DNA of 64,000 nucleotides from Euwallacea fornicatus (GCF_040115645.1 NC_089568.1:992001-1056000), one strand, 5' to 3'. Shown: positions 11,575 to 22,737, counted from the stretch's first letter. Notes: generated by a model not told the origin, from the sequence alone. Numbers and translations are program-made.

Positions 11575-12823
11575 TTACACAATAAGCTCGGTAAGCAACG
11601 GTTCTCCCTTCAAAGCTGCAACGATATTCCTCGCAGTAAGAATTCCCATGTCATTCCTAGTTTCAGTAGATGCGCTTCCAATATGCGGCAAAATGACACA
11701 ATTTTTGAGCTTAAACAAAGGATGGTCCAACGGCAGTGGCTCAGGCGTCATGACATCTAATCCAGCACCCCAGATCGACCTGGTTTCCAGTGCTTTGGTC
11801 AAAGCGTCTTGATCCACCACTCCTCCTCTACTGGTATTGACAAAAACTGCGGAATTTTTCATTTTCTTGAAAGCGGCTTCATTGAATAATTCTTTAGTGT
11901 CTGGAGTCAAGGAGCAGCTTACGCTTATGAAGTCACTTTGACTAAGGAGTTCTTCAAAGGTGACTCTAGTTGCACCTATTTCCTGGGCTGCTTCTAACTT
12001 ATCCGACCTGTTATAGTAGACTATTCTGCTGGGAGCGAAAGGCTTGAGTCTTTTGGCAATTTCTTGGCCGATTCTTCCGAATCCAACAATGCCAACTGTG
12101 GATCCTTTCAAACCAGGTCCGCACATCCAAAACGGGGACCAAGCTTTCCATCCTCCGGTCCTGGCTTCCAAATTGGCTTCCAAAAGCCTTCGGCTGGTAG
12201 CTAGGAGGAGAGCGACCGCGAGTTCTGCAGTAGCATCAGTCAGAATATCAGGAGTATACGCCATTTTAATTCCCCGTTTTTTTATTTCGTGAACGTCAAG
12301 ATGGTCATATCCAACAGACATGGTGGCAACTACTTTCAAGTTGTGTCCAGCTTCATTCAGAACATTTGAGTCGATTCTATCCGTAAGCATACAGAAGAGG
12401 CCTGATTTATTCTTGATATTTTTCAACAATTCATCTCTTGGGACTGGGCCCGGTCCTGTCCAGTAAGAAACTTCACAACTGTCAAGTGACGTCACATGAA
12501 AACATATGAGGAGTTAAGTGAGGTTAAATTTGGTGATATGTCAAACATTTTTTGTTGAATTTTCTTTTATTTTAAAGTTGAATTTATTTAAACTATTTTT
12601 AGTAATAGTTTTAGAACATTTGGATTACTTACGATTGGTTCAAAATATCAATGGCTTCTTTGTTGATCTGCCTGGTGACATAAACTTGAGGTTTGGCCAT
12701 TTTATTTGTGGAAAATCTGCGATTTCCAAGAGAGGTAACAATGTGCACTTTCACTTTTGCAACCTTTCTGCCTACAAATGGAGCTGAAAAAAACTGGTCG
12801 ATGATTATGCGGAGACTAGACAT
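11575..12823 (-). CDS. GRHPR: Glyoxylate reductase/hydroxypyruvate reductase
   Basis: The exons are 12823-12633 and 12478-11575, with a 154-nt GT-AG intron in phase 2, giving 364 residues. It is a D-isomer-specific 2-hydroxyacid dehydrogenase that reduces glyoxylate and hydroxypyruvate with NAD(P)H. Visible motifs are the substrate-loop VGYDHLD (about 119-125), the Rossmann GFGRIG (196-201), catalytic Arg281 in NTSRGG, Glu310 in PEPLP, and His329 in LPHIGSA. The usual protein begins near M42 (MAKPQVYVTR). Here 41 extra residues precede it, rich in Arg/Lys and hydroxyl residues and nearly free of acids, ending in NRRFSTNK, which resembles a mitochondrial presequence. Starting at M42 would give a cytosolic form of normal length. 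No C-terminal peroxisomal signal is seen (ends ELIV). Confidence 0.95.
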
Positions 12824-14019
12824 TGCGTTTTACGAATATGTGAAATAGTTTGAATAAACTTTTTACTGTTATATTAATACATTCACATTGAGCTAAAAAA
12901 TTCTTTTGAGTTAAATCAAATGACACAAGATAAGGCGGCCGTACTTCATCACTGGCGGTTCATTTAAATGTAAAATAATGGATTTAATTTATAACACATA
13001 CTCATTTCAGGTTTATACATGGTGTTTAGTAGAGAGATAGAAAATTTTCAAAGGAATATAGATAGATTCTTTTTGAATCTATATAACCATATTTGTCCTT
13101 ATATAAAGTCTCATTGTTTTTGGAATAACGGCTAAAGAGAGAAAGTTGGGAGGGCAGAATATAAGGGACAAGTCAATGCATTAAGTCTTGATCTCATTAA
13201 AATAAAATTAACTAATAGTAGTATTGTTTAAGTTAGAACTAGGGCTGTAAGTAAATATCATTAATATTTATTTGAATTTAATACTGCTTATTTTCTTGTA
13301 AATAATATTTTCTTTTTTCTTAATCCTTTGAACTATAATTTTGTCATAATATCAAATCATTTCAAAGAGTACACACTAGAGTTCCTAAGAATTTTAATTT
13401 CTTGAGCTAACGCTGCATAAGAAAAAATTTTATTTAAAATGTAAGAATAAATTGGTGCCCAAGTAGTTTAACACATTAATTTATCTACATAATTGTTTGT
13501 AACAAAAATATTTAATTAATATTTGTTTTACTGTGTCATTACCCATATTAATAAGATTTTTAAAAATATCTCTGTAAGCTGCAAGTATTTATTATTAAAA
13601 AAAAAAGTTAAATTGAATTAATTGCATCAATTTGATTATTTCATATAAAAATCTAGGAAGGCAGATATTTTAAAAAACAATGAAACTTTGCATATGGATA
13701 AATATGGTTATGTAAATTCCGAAAGACCCCATCTATCTTGAATTAAAGAGTTCTTATAGCTTTACCAAACACCATGTATAAAAAAACCTGTTACTGACCA
13801 ACTTAGAGAACCATTCTGTGATGATCTGGGATACCATTATCTTAGGTACGCTAATACCCTAAAAAGACTCTGTCATCATGCTGTATGTGTAGAAGTGTAT
13901 TTTTGCATACACCTACTCATTAATAAGCATCTTACAAATTTCAAGTGGCAGAGAGGGAATTTGAATTCTTATTTAAGTGTAATCTCAGTTTCCAATGCCA
14001 CTAATTTCATTTTTAGGTC
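12824..14019. other. Divergent GRHPR/ASCC1 interval
   Basis: This 1.2-kb intergenic stretch contains the promoters of both genes, mostly taken up by TIR element 3 (13016-13778). The part next to GRHPR (12900-13010) has a CpG-containing patch (aaggcggccgtac). A splice acceptor (tttttag) at 14011-14016 directly before the ASCC1 ATG suggests an upstream ASCC1 exon. One candidate is ATG 12978 to CAG 13010, which would stay in frame with exon 2, but its donor (GTTTAT) is weak. Confidence 0.45.
13016..13778. mobile_element. TIR element 3 in the GRHPR/ASCC1 promoter interval
   Basis: The ends are TACATGGTGTTTAGTA and, reversed, TACATGGTGTTTGGTA, flanked on both sides by TA (13014-13015 and 13779-13780). 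Inverted arms of at least 120 bp share blocks such as ctttttgaatctatataacc-type sequence and aaagtctcattgttttt. The middle is AT-rich and has no transposase remnant. It is a typical miniature foldback element. Confidence 0.85.
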
Positions 14020-15135
14020 ATGTCTACATCCCACAGAGGAAGCAATACGTTTCCCGACTTCTTCACTATTAAAGGGCCAATCCCTACAAAAGTTATCCCT
14101 TTACAATTTGGGAAAAAAATATATTATCAATCCACAGTTCTAACTGAAAATGATAACTCTGAAGAAACAGAATTTAAACCACGTTTAAAACCTTACTTAG
14201 ACAATGACGACGAAATGGTAGATTGTACCGATGTAGAACAAAACTATGATATAATTTTAACTAAATCGGGCAAATTCCAAACATCATTTTATGTACCTTC
14301 CAGTTTACTTCCTTATATTATTGGCGCAAAAAGGGCCAGACTAAATGCTTTACAAAAGAATACCAACACAATAATTAAAATACCTCGCATAAATGAAAAG
14401 GGAGATGTGATTATTAGCGGTGACTCAGAACGAAAGGTGGCTTCTGCAAGGACCCAGATAACCATTACAATGGCCCAACGAAAAGATAAAATGCCTCCCA
14501 CACATTTTATTGCAATACCTATAAATTCCCAATCAATTACGGAGAATTTGTTGAAATTCCAAAAATGTGTATTAGAAAAGCCCGGTCGAGGAGTTACTAA
14601 ATCTTTGTTTCAAAATGTTGTTAAACTACACTTAACGATAGTGGTTCTCACCTTGTTAGATGAGGAAGAAGTCGAAAATGCTAAAAAAACACTGAAAACT
14701 TATTATGATGAATACATATCTTCAGTATTTAGTAAGAACCAAAAGCATAAAGTAACAATTCAAGGCTTGGAGATTATGAACGACGATCCTTCAAACGTAT
14801 ACGTTCTGTATTCAAAAGTACAAATGCAAAATCCAGAACTTCTGAATAAACTTCAGGAAATGTGCAATAAAATTTCAAATCAGTTTTGTAAAGCTGGATT
14901 AGCTAAACGGGAGTTTGATAAAGTCAAACTTCACATGACAGTAATGAATACGAATTTTCGTGAAAGTGGGGAAGAAAAAATGTCCTTTGACGCTAGAGAT
15001 ATTTTGGACAAGCATGGAGATTTCTATTTTGGAGATTTTGAGTTGAGGCAGTTAGATTTATGTATTAGAGGTACCACAACCAATGATAAAGGGGAGCCTA
15101 AATATTATGACACAGCTACAACCATTTTAATATGA
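14020..15135 (+). CDS. ASCC1: Activating signal cointegrator 1 complex subunit 1
   Basis: A single open exon encodes 371 residues. Residues about 75-150 form a KH domain; about 155-371 form the AKAP7-like 2H (RNA ligase/phosphodiesterase-like) domain. The two signature H-x-T/S motifs are present: H204-L-T206 and H305-M-T307. The MNDDPSNVYVLY block is typical of ASCC1. The protein belongs to the ASCC complex with ASCC2/ASCC3 and ALKBH3, acting in alkylation damage and stalled-ribosome handling. The KH loop reads G102-A-K-R105 where GxxG is usual, so the second Gly is lost. The ATG at 14020 is the first Met after an in-frame stop, but a splice acceptor ends at 14016, so an upstream exon may add a few residues or be 5' UTR. 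An ATTAAA signal lies at 15200-15205. Confidence 0.93.
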   Translation: MSTSHRGSNTFPDFFTIKGPIPTKVIPLQFGKKIYYQSTVLTENDNSEETEFKPRLKPYLDNDDEMVDCTDVEQNYDIILTKSGKFQTSFYVPSSLLPYIIGAKRARLNALQKNTNTIIKIPRINEKGDVIISGDSERKVASARTQITITMAQRKDKMPPTHFIAIPINSQSITENLLKFQKCVLEKPGRGVTKSLFQNVVKLHLTIVVLTLLDEEEVENAKKTLKTYYDEYISSVFSKNQKHKVTIQGLEIMNDDPSNVYVLYSKVQMQNPELLNKLQEMCNKISNQFCKAGLAKREFDKVKLHMTVMNTNFRESGEEKMSFDARDILDKHGDFYFGDFELRQLDLCIRGTTTNDKGEPKYYDTATTILI

Positions 15136-16263
15136 AATATAATGACAACAGTTACGTAGTTACCTACGTTAATTTATATTTTAATACATCCATCTAAAAA
15201 TTAAATATACCCGTGTTATTGTTATATTATTGTGGTCCTTTTGTAGATAATCATTTGCTATAAAAAAAACAAATTTATAGAAACATAAATAATTTATTCC
15301 AACCTTGTCCATAACAATAGTAATTGTCGTGCTATAAGTCACAAAATACTGCAATTATAAAATGATATTACTGACGAATCATAAAAATTCGTAATATGTA
15401 TACAGGGTGTTTCTAAATGTCAGGAAAAAATTTGGGGACTATTCTCTGAGTAATTTTAAGAAATGTTTCCTTTGCTGATTTTAGGAAAAATACTTCGTTC
15501 CCTAGATACAAGATCATTAATGTTTGACAATTTTTTTTATTTTTTATTAAAATGGTTCAAAGAAGTTAATTTTCGTTAAATGTTTGGGTTTGAATTGTGG
15601 GTGATTGGCTAATTGGACCAATATTTCTACCATAAAGACATACAGGCGCAGTTTATTGTAACTTTTTGAAACAATCGCTTTCTGAATTTCTTGAAGATGT
15701 GCTGTTGGCAACCAGAAATGCAATGTGGTTTATGCACGATGGTACACCAATGCATTTTAGTGGGATTGCTCGCGAATTTTTAAGGAAAATTTGAAGATCG
15801 CTGAATTGGTAGTGGTGGGCCTCACTTATAGCCAGCTAGATCCCCAGACTTGAACCCTCTGGACTACTTCTTATGGGGTCATTTAAATTCATTAGTTTAT
15901 ACTAATCCAGTGGGAAATATGGAAAATTTGAGAAATCGCATAATTGATGGGTGCAATTCAATAAAAAACAGTCCTGGCTTTTTTGGAAGGTTTCGACTGC
16001 CAATGAGGAGGAGACTAGAAGCACGCATCCAAGCTGGTGACAGTCATTTTAAACAATTATTATTGTTTTTAATAAATTTCATGAAAATCATTTATCACTG
16101 TCTATCTGAGGGATAAAGCATTTTTCCTAAATTCGCTAAGAGACAAATAATTCTTATAATTACTTAGAGAATAGCCCCCTAAATTTTTGCCTAACATTTA
16201 GGAAACATATTGTATAATGAACACATGAATGTGTATGAGTAGCAGTCTGAAAAACTGCATAAA
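15136..16263. other. Convergent 3' interval of ASCC1 and MTHFD2
   Basis: ASCC1 (+) and MTHFD2 (-) face each other across about 1.1 kb. TIR element 4 fills 15401-16214 and ends 50 bp from the MTHFD2 stop. No other feature was found. MTHFD2 transcripts very probably read into the element. Confidence 0.6.
15401..16214. mobile_element. TIR element 4 (copy B), plus-oriented transposase relic
   Basis: The ends are TACAGGGTGTTTC and, reversed, TACAATATGTTTCC, flanked by TA (15399-15400 and 16215-16216), with arms of about 100 bp. The plus strand encodes a DDE relic: FMHDGTPMHFS near 15735 (second acidic block), then a frameshift and two Trp-to-stop changes, then SPDLNPLDYFLWGHL near 15845 and a C-terminal stretch (NLRNRIIDGCNSI) to about 16060. 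The N-terminal part and first acidic residue are absent. It is a near-identical inverted partner of 8043-8865. Confidence 0.88.
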
Positions 16264-18082
16264 CTAATTTTCATTTATACTGTGAAGGATATGCTTAGCG
16301 GCTTTGAAAGTATTAAACATCAGCATTGCCACCGTCATTGGGCCTACTCCACCGGGTACTGGAGTAATATATCCAGCTACTTTACTCACTTCTGGAATAA
16401 TATAAAAAAGTACATAAATATAATTTACCATTCTATATATAGTAATAATCCACAAAAATGCATTACTTTGTTTGAAAAAAATTACTGAAGAGTATTGCGA
16501 TGATGTTTTAAGGACATTGAGAAAAATATTGATTTCAACTAGTTAATGTACAGCAATTTTTTTTTACCTTCAAAGTTTATATCTCCCACAAGTTTCGTTT
16601 TTCCTTCCTCAGTGGTAATTCGATTAATGCCAACATCGATAACACAGGCACCAGGTTTAACCATGTGAGGTTTTATTAAATTTACTACCCCTGCAATTGG
16701 AAAAAAATTGTCAACATTTTTTAAACTTCGGAAGCTAAAGAAATAGGTTCATGCTTATGAATTGGAAAGTTAAAAATATTTTGTCATGTCCCAATTTTAA
16801 TTAATCAACTCTAAATCTTCATAGAAGTTCAATAGGCTACTGCTTTAAATGCCGCAAGTAGCCTTTACTGTTCTGTTGATTAGACTATTATTGTTTTTAT
16901 AAAGCTGAAAAATATTTATTTATTAATAGCCGAATATAAAAACATGACAATAGTTTCCATATATAAGGTCGCTGATCCAGTATAATCTGGTTCGTTTTGC
17001 TACCAAATGACTTAGTTGTTCCCAGAATATAAAGTGGTAATTATCATAAAAATAAAAAACATATTCGTACAGCTTTTTTTACAAAGCTATTATTATGAAC
17101 AACTGTTTCCGATTTCTCACTAATTCCATTGATAATATAAAATACATCAGTAGCTTAAAAACGTTTGCATCAATTTTAAGTACTCACCAGTGGCAGTGAT
17201 AATAATATCTGCTTGCTTGGCGAACATCTCCAATTGCTCTGGCGGAGTGTGCCGATGACACAACGTTACTGTCGCTTCACAGCCTGGCAATTCATTTCTG
17301 GCATCAGAGTGTAGAAGAAGAACTATGGGTAAACCCACGTTTTTGGATCTTCCACATACAACAACGTTTTTTCCAAACGTAGGAATGTTATACCTATTTT
17401 ACTTAAACATTAAAATACCTCTGAAATTAATCAGAAAAGAGTTCTTATACCTTTTAATTAATTCATAAACTGCCAAGGCCGTGGCAGGCACAAAAGTATC
17501 AGAATTCAATGTTAATTTTCCTATATTCGTCGTATGAAATCCATCCACATCTTTTAGTGGATGTACGGCATTACACACGTTCCGTTCACTCACATGCTCT
17601 GGCAAAGGTAGCTGTACCAAAATTCCATCAACTTCTGGATTCTGATTGAGTGTATGAATCTGTTTTATGATTTCTGCTTCTCCAGTTGAATGAGGTAATC
17701 TAATTGTTCTTGACTTAATTCCTATGCATAATAACTTTGGTTCCGGACGTGTAAGAAAAAAACGAACGGACTTACCAACTTCTAGTGCAGCTTTCATTTT
17801 AAATTCCACATATTTTTCACTTGCTGGGTCCTCTCCAACTAATATGGCAATTAAGCAAGGGTTTCGATGACCTTGATTTATCCATTCATCTACCTGAGTC
17901 TTCAGTTCGGTTCTAATATCTTGAGCAACTTTCTTACCGTCAATGAAGTTGGCAGATCTTCTGCAAATTACAAAATTTATTTTAGTTTCATAGTGTCGCA
18001 CAAAAACTGGATAAAGAGTAAATACAAAAACTACTACATACAGCTGCCTTAATTTCTTTACACTGGAAAGTACCTCTGGCAT
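16264..18082 (-). CDS. MTHFD2: Bifunctional methylenetetrahydrofolate dehydrogenase/cyclohydrolase
   Basis: There are six exons: 18082-18042, 17960-17776, 17721-17451, 17393-17188, 16690-16568 and 16391-16264. All junctions are GT-AG with matching phases; the product has 317 residues. It oxidises 5,10-methylene-THF to methenyl-THF and hydrolyses it to 10-formyl-THF in mitochondrial one-carbon metabolism (Nmdmc in flies). Visible motifs are the catalytic Y64-x-x-x-K68 in SEKYVEFKMKAALEVG, VDGILVQLPLPEH, DVDGFH, the dinucleotide-binding VVVCGRSKNVG, DVGINR, and the family signature YITPVPGGVGPMTVAM. The N-terminus before the domain is only about 19 residues (MPEVLSSVKKLRQL plus RSANF); it is basic and could be a short presequence. 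The exon 1 donor (CT|GTATGT) was chosen because it keeps the frame; an alternative first exon cannot be excluded. Confidence 0.93.
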
Positions 18083-21000
18083 GGTAATACCGTATCGAGT
18101 TTTTAATACAAGGCGGTTAGTGGTAGCAGAGTGCTAAAAGGAATACTACAAAATAGACTTTTAGAGTTCTCCTTTATATACTCCGTTAAAAACAAAAAGT
18201 GTGGTAATCTTCGGACCATATAAATGTTGTAATTAACCAATTCCAATTTATTTGCATCAGAAATGTTATCAGCATAAAATACAGTGGAGATATAGATTTG
18301 TTTACGTCATATTTTTGTTCTGTCTTTGATTCAGAAATGGATATGTCTACAATGGTGTAATTTTTGTGCAATACCTATTTAATGTTCTGTTATTATCACT
18401 GTAACGTGTGTATCCAGACCACTGGACCAAGTATGGGCAAACATGACAAACAAAATAACTTCAACAATTTCTAATGGTGAATTTATGATCTGTTAACATC
18501 AGACACTTGATGTTTATGAATTTATCTATGAGGTTATTTCATTACTTATACAGTTGAGCTTTATACTCACATTAAATCTCACATCTATCATTTATGATTG
18601 TAATTTTGAAGGGGTAATTTGAACAATGCTTTAGTGCTGCTTAACACTCTCATCAGAAATAATGCTTAAGATTAAAGTGTCAGCTACTTAAATCTTCAAC
18701 TTACTGAGACTCAGATGGGCTCTTGGTGAAAAAGGAAAATCGCACACATTCTGTCTGTTTGAAGCCTCTTCTTAATGCTGCTGACTGTACACTTCTTGTA
18801 ATTATATATTTTGACAGAATAAACATGTTATAGCTTGTGCATGTGTAACACCTTGTGTTTGCAAAAAAAATAATTTTCTTTTAGGAATCGGTAGTGTGGT
18901 AGCCATCATAACAATGTTAGACATTCATGATCATGTCAGGTGCTCCATGCTGTCATCTATGATGCAGAGCTTTACCAAAAATGCTCACAAATGATCAACT
19001 ACAACAAGTACAAATTGTTCTTGTAATATGTTGCTAGGACTGAGAGCCTATTTATAAACTGCAAATCTTGCTTCCTCGAAAAGTTTACTTGATTTCCCAA
19101 CTTAAATTATGATGGATTCTTTAGAAATATTCTAGGGTTAACATCCTATTTTAAAATTGATAATTCTCTGCAGGGGGCAATGAGGGGTCAAGTTTATCAC
19201 ACACCACAATTACAGAAAAACAATAAGTAGTGATGTAACCAATTTTGAAATAGTTTTATCAAACAATTTTTAATAGGTTTTTTCATGTCTTTGATTTGCA
19301 GTTTTCACTGAGGATGATCCTGCAAGGGAGCACAATTAGCAAACGTGTTTAAAGATAAGATTCAACCACATAGTCTGGGATGGAATGAGCAGTAAGCGGG
19401 CATGGCAGCTGCAGCCACAAAGTGGCTATTTAGGCCAAATAGATAGAAAAGGTAGATGATAGAGAGGCTTACCCGTCTGTAGTCATTTTAGAACAATTTT
19501 AGTTATATTTGGCATATAATTGGAAGTCGTAAGTAAAGACAAATAAAGAATTTTATTTTTTAATAAAAATTATAAAAATATAAAAATTATTAACAATAAC
19601 AATACATAAAAATACAAAAAAAACAGGTGATGAATGTTGAAGTTGACGTTTAATTAACAGGCGTTTTCGCCTTTTTCCTCCAGGTATGGATTCGCGAACT
19701 CTGACGGTGCTAGAATGGTAGTCGCATATCGTTAAGGGCTCAGCAGTTTTATTATTAAAAGTAAATTAAAAATGTGATATCTAAACAGTTATGCTAACAA
19801 TAAAATGACGATCCTTTCGGTGAATCCCCAAGATTCAACCCAAACGCATCATGGCAAAAAGTCGGCAATTTATGGTTAAGTAAATCGGAAAACTATTATT
19901 TCGTCCTTTCGCTAACAGTTGTATATTCAACCGTGCAGTATTCCATAAGCTATTTAATATAATCTAATAAAATTAATATAAAATAATCTTAATCAGCTAA
20001 TAAAAGAATATGAAAACACCAAGATTAATGCCTAATTAAGGCCGCCAATCTGGTAAATTCCGGTTCTTTTTATTACTAACTGACCCAACAATTATCGTAT
20101 CCTTTGTAGATTAAAAGTTAATGGAGTATTGAAATACGTCATATACGTTTCTAGAAAGAAAATTTTACTTGACATGAAAATTTTCCATTATTATTAAGCG
20201 TTAATACTCAAGTCCGAGTCTTGCCCTTTCATACTTCGCCTCCATAAGCCCCATTTTAAGTAATAATAAGTAGTTGCGTATGGTCACGGAACTATCTAAA
20301 AATCATAGAAGGGCTGATTTGCAAGCAGAACGGAGTATATCCATTCTCTGATAGGTAGATGCAGGGGGTGGGCCACAAGTAACGCCTCGGAATTTCATGA
20401 CGAAGCTAAGAGATTTTTAACTGTTCCTTTTTTGAGACTTAAAAAGATGAACTAGGGCTACGTTCTAAAATTATTTTTAGAGTATAGAGCGTGTCTCAAA
20501 CATATGTAATAGATAAAAGTTGCATTTTTTAATGGGGCCTCCTGTATATTATATCATTTTTGAATTGGACCATTAAAATAAAATTAAGTTTGATTAAGGT
20601 TTATGGTATCTAATTTTAGCGGTTTTGAAAATAATTCAGTTTTTGTAAAAAAACAAGATCATTTTCAACATCCAATCTCTCATCCCATATTCAAGTTTTT
20701 AAAACAACATTTTAATGGCAAACCAACGATGGGCCCAATTTTGACTGTAACTTTCCAAAAGCCAGCAAATCGTACAGGATGTTCTAAAAGTTGCTGCAAA
20801 TTCGTACAACTTTCAATAACTTCTTTAATTTAAATGGGACACTCGATATGTTGTGTTGTTATTAGATGCCAAATTTACCTATCTATCGAATATCATTAGA
20901 GTTGCCTATACCTAGCTCTACCTAAAATTTTACATTTTTAGAAAAATATCTAAATACACTGTTTCTATATTATGCCATATGAATTTGCCAAGATATCCAT

Positions 21001-22404
21001 CGAATTTTGATATTAAGTTACATTTCCATCCTCATTAGGTCTGTCATATTTAGTTAAAAGTAATTTGTTTATTCGAAGCATTTAAAGATTTTAATTGGAA
21101 AGATGTTTTCATATTCGGTACCAGAACGAATAGATATGATTATAGTAAGAGTATATGGCATCCTTAATCCATGAAGCAAGCATAATAGAACCATGAAAAA
21201 TTGCCGCAATTATGCAGGTTGGAAGGTAGAAGTAATCAATGCGTCCTTTTAGTAGAGTCCTAAGCTCAAATCTCTATATTCGAACTCCATTTTGAGGAAA
21301 AATTGTTAGAAAAACTTGTTTAGAATATGGCTAGATTTTCTAATATTGTTGCCGAAAATCTTCAATTGAACAGTTGGGTGTCATTTTTCAAATGTAACCA
21401 AAGACCTAAAAAAAATCAAGAAGGGTAAGATTAGAAGATCAGGCCAGTTTTTTCAGTTTATATTTTGTTTCATTCAATGAAACCACAGGTTCGTCACTAC
21501 CTAAGTCATCTTTAGCCCTTATTGAGAATCAAAAAAAAATTTACCTCAATTGCGAACACCCACCATCGCGTGACGAAGCATTTGCATGCAAATGCATACT
21601 TAATTGAACTTCTTACCTCATTTTAAAACAAGAATTTTTTGTGCATATGCAGGAGGTGTTTGTAGTCTTCCTCTTTAATCAGCCTTTTAAAACATACACG
21701 CAAAAATTAGGAAACGGGAAATACCTAAGTAAAATGAAAGTGACCTAGTAATAAAATTCTTGCTGATCAGGGACTTGTATCTACGGTTTTGTGGCTATAA
21801 GGAATATGATCTATCAAATAAATTGTGAAATGAAAATTAAATAATTGTGTTATGGAAAGCTTCAAAGAAAATTGCGGTCTAGGAGCATGATTCTTAAGTG
21901 CCTAAAAGATTTAATCGCTATCGAGATACTTATTGCTACTTGAATCCTCAAAATTAGTTGCTTTTTCTTCTAAAAAATAGGGGCATGACGCTTTCAAGCA
22001 GAAGTCCTCTATGTGCGCCACTGCTCATAAAATCAAAAATAACCTCATGGTTCAAATTAAATCCCATTGTCAATGGACCCACACCAGAATAGTCACCATC
22101 ACCCATTACAATCCTCACCAAAGTCAAAGGACAGACCGTGAAATTTCGAAACGTCTTCGGCAGTACCGCACTTAAGTAGTCAGTTCGCAGCAAATCGTGA
22201 TCAGAGCAGGAGTACCGCCCTGTTAGTGCACGGAAAGAAGCGCACGCGCGTATTTTCCCGGCATAGATCGCACCGGTTCAAACAAAACACACATGCACAT
22301 GAGTTTGGTACTACTCTATTCTGATATAGTCTCCCATCCTGATGGTTTATGAATAATAGATAAGAAAGTTTTGACGCGACCGGTGGATATTCTTCATCTA
22401 TTCG
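18083..22404. other. Long gene-free AT-rich stretch
   Basis: No coding exon was recognised. A possible right end of a TIR element lies near 20540 (ggggcctcctgta) without a partner. The motif gaggatgatcctgc...gcaaacgtg near 19310 resembles a tract found at ends of some insect retroelements, but no reverse transcriptase is visible. A-rich tracts occur at 19550-19625. The minus-strand open frame at 21954-22193 has no known domain. Confidence 0.4.
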
Positions 22405-22439
22405 TCAGTCACCATTAAATGGTATTGCAACGCAGTTAA
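22405..22439 (+). promoter_or_regulatory. Inr + DPE core promoter
   Basis: TCAGTC at 22405-22410 is a perfect insect initiator (TCAKTY) with +1 at 22407. Exactly at +28 to +32 (22434-22438) the sequence is AGTTA, matching the downstream promoter element RGWYV. No TATA box precedes it. The stretch 22200-22600 is richer in CpG than its surroundings, and a splice donor follows at 22599. Function is inferred; motif spacing is read directly. Confidence 0.5.
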
Positions 22440-22598
22440 TGGAACGTGTCGAGAGTTATTGCATTATTGACTTTGGCTCCTGTTGACCCGAAGAAGTGTG
22501 GTACCGTTGACTTCGATCGCTAATTCGGAATTCGCTGCAGGAGAGAAGGAATTTGTGTTGGGCCGTTATTCGGACAAGCATCTTGAACCCAAGCAAAG
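22407..22598 (+). other. Candidate non-coding first exon
   Basis: The exon runs from the Inr +1 to a donor (AAAG|GTAAAA). It has no long open frame; ATG 22439 opens a 15-codon upstream ORF ending in TGA. It could be the 5' UTR exon of a plus-strand gene. The nearest plus-strand coding gene downstream is the SH2D4-type gene, whose first coding exon has a splice acceptor just before its ATG, so a 37-kb first intron is possible. The link is inference. Confidence 0.35.
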
Positions 22599-22737
22599 GT
22601 AAAAATGTGGTTGAGTTGTAAAAAGCTGTTTGAGTTGGGGTTTAGCAACGGTGCAAGACAGCACCGAACAATGAGTTATAAAATAATTTTAATTTGATTG
22701 GAATGGTAAATACCTGCTTCATAGATTTTATTTAGTA

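Noticed and set aside
12481..12495. GRHPR starting at the ATG at 12495
   Set aside because: These codons (MTSLDS) are intron 1 sequence; the spliced frame joins the exon at 12823-12633 and gives the family N-terminus.
17399..18082. MTHFD2 read as one 227-codon exon
   Set aside because: The continuous frame reads through three introns by chance; splice sites and family alignment remove these segments.
19300..19350. End of a non-LTR or Penelope-like retroelement (gaggatgatcctgc... motif)
   Set aside because: Only a short motif; no reverse transcriptase, tail or target duplication was seen.
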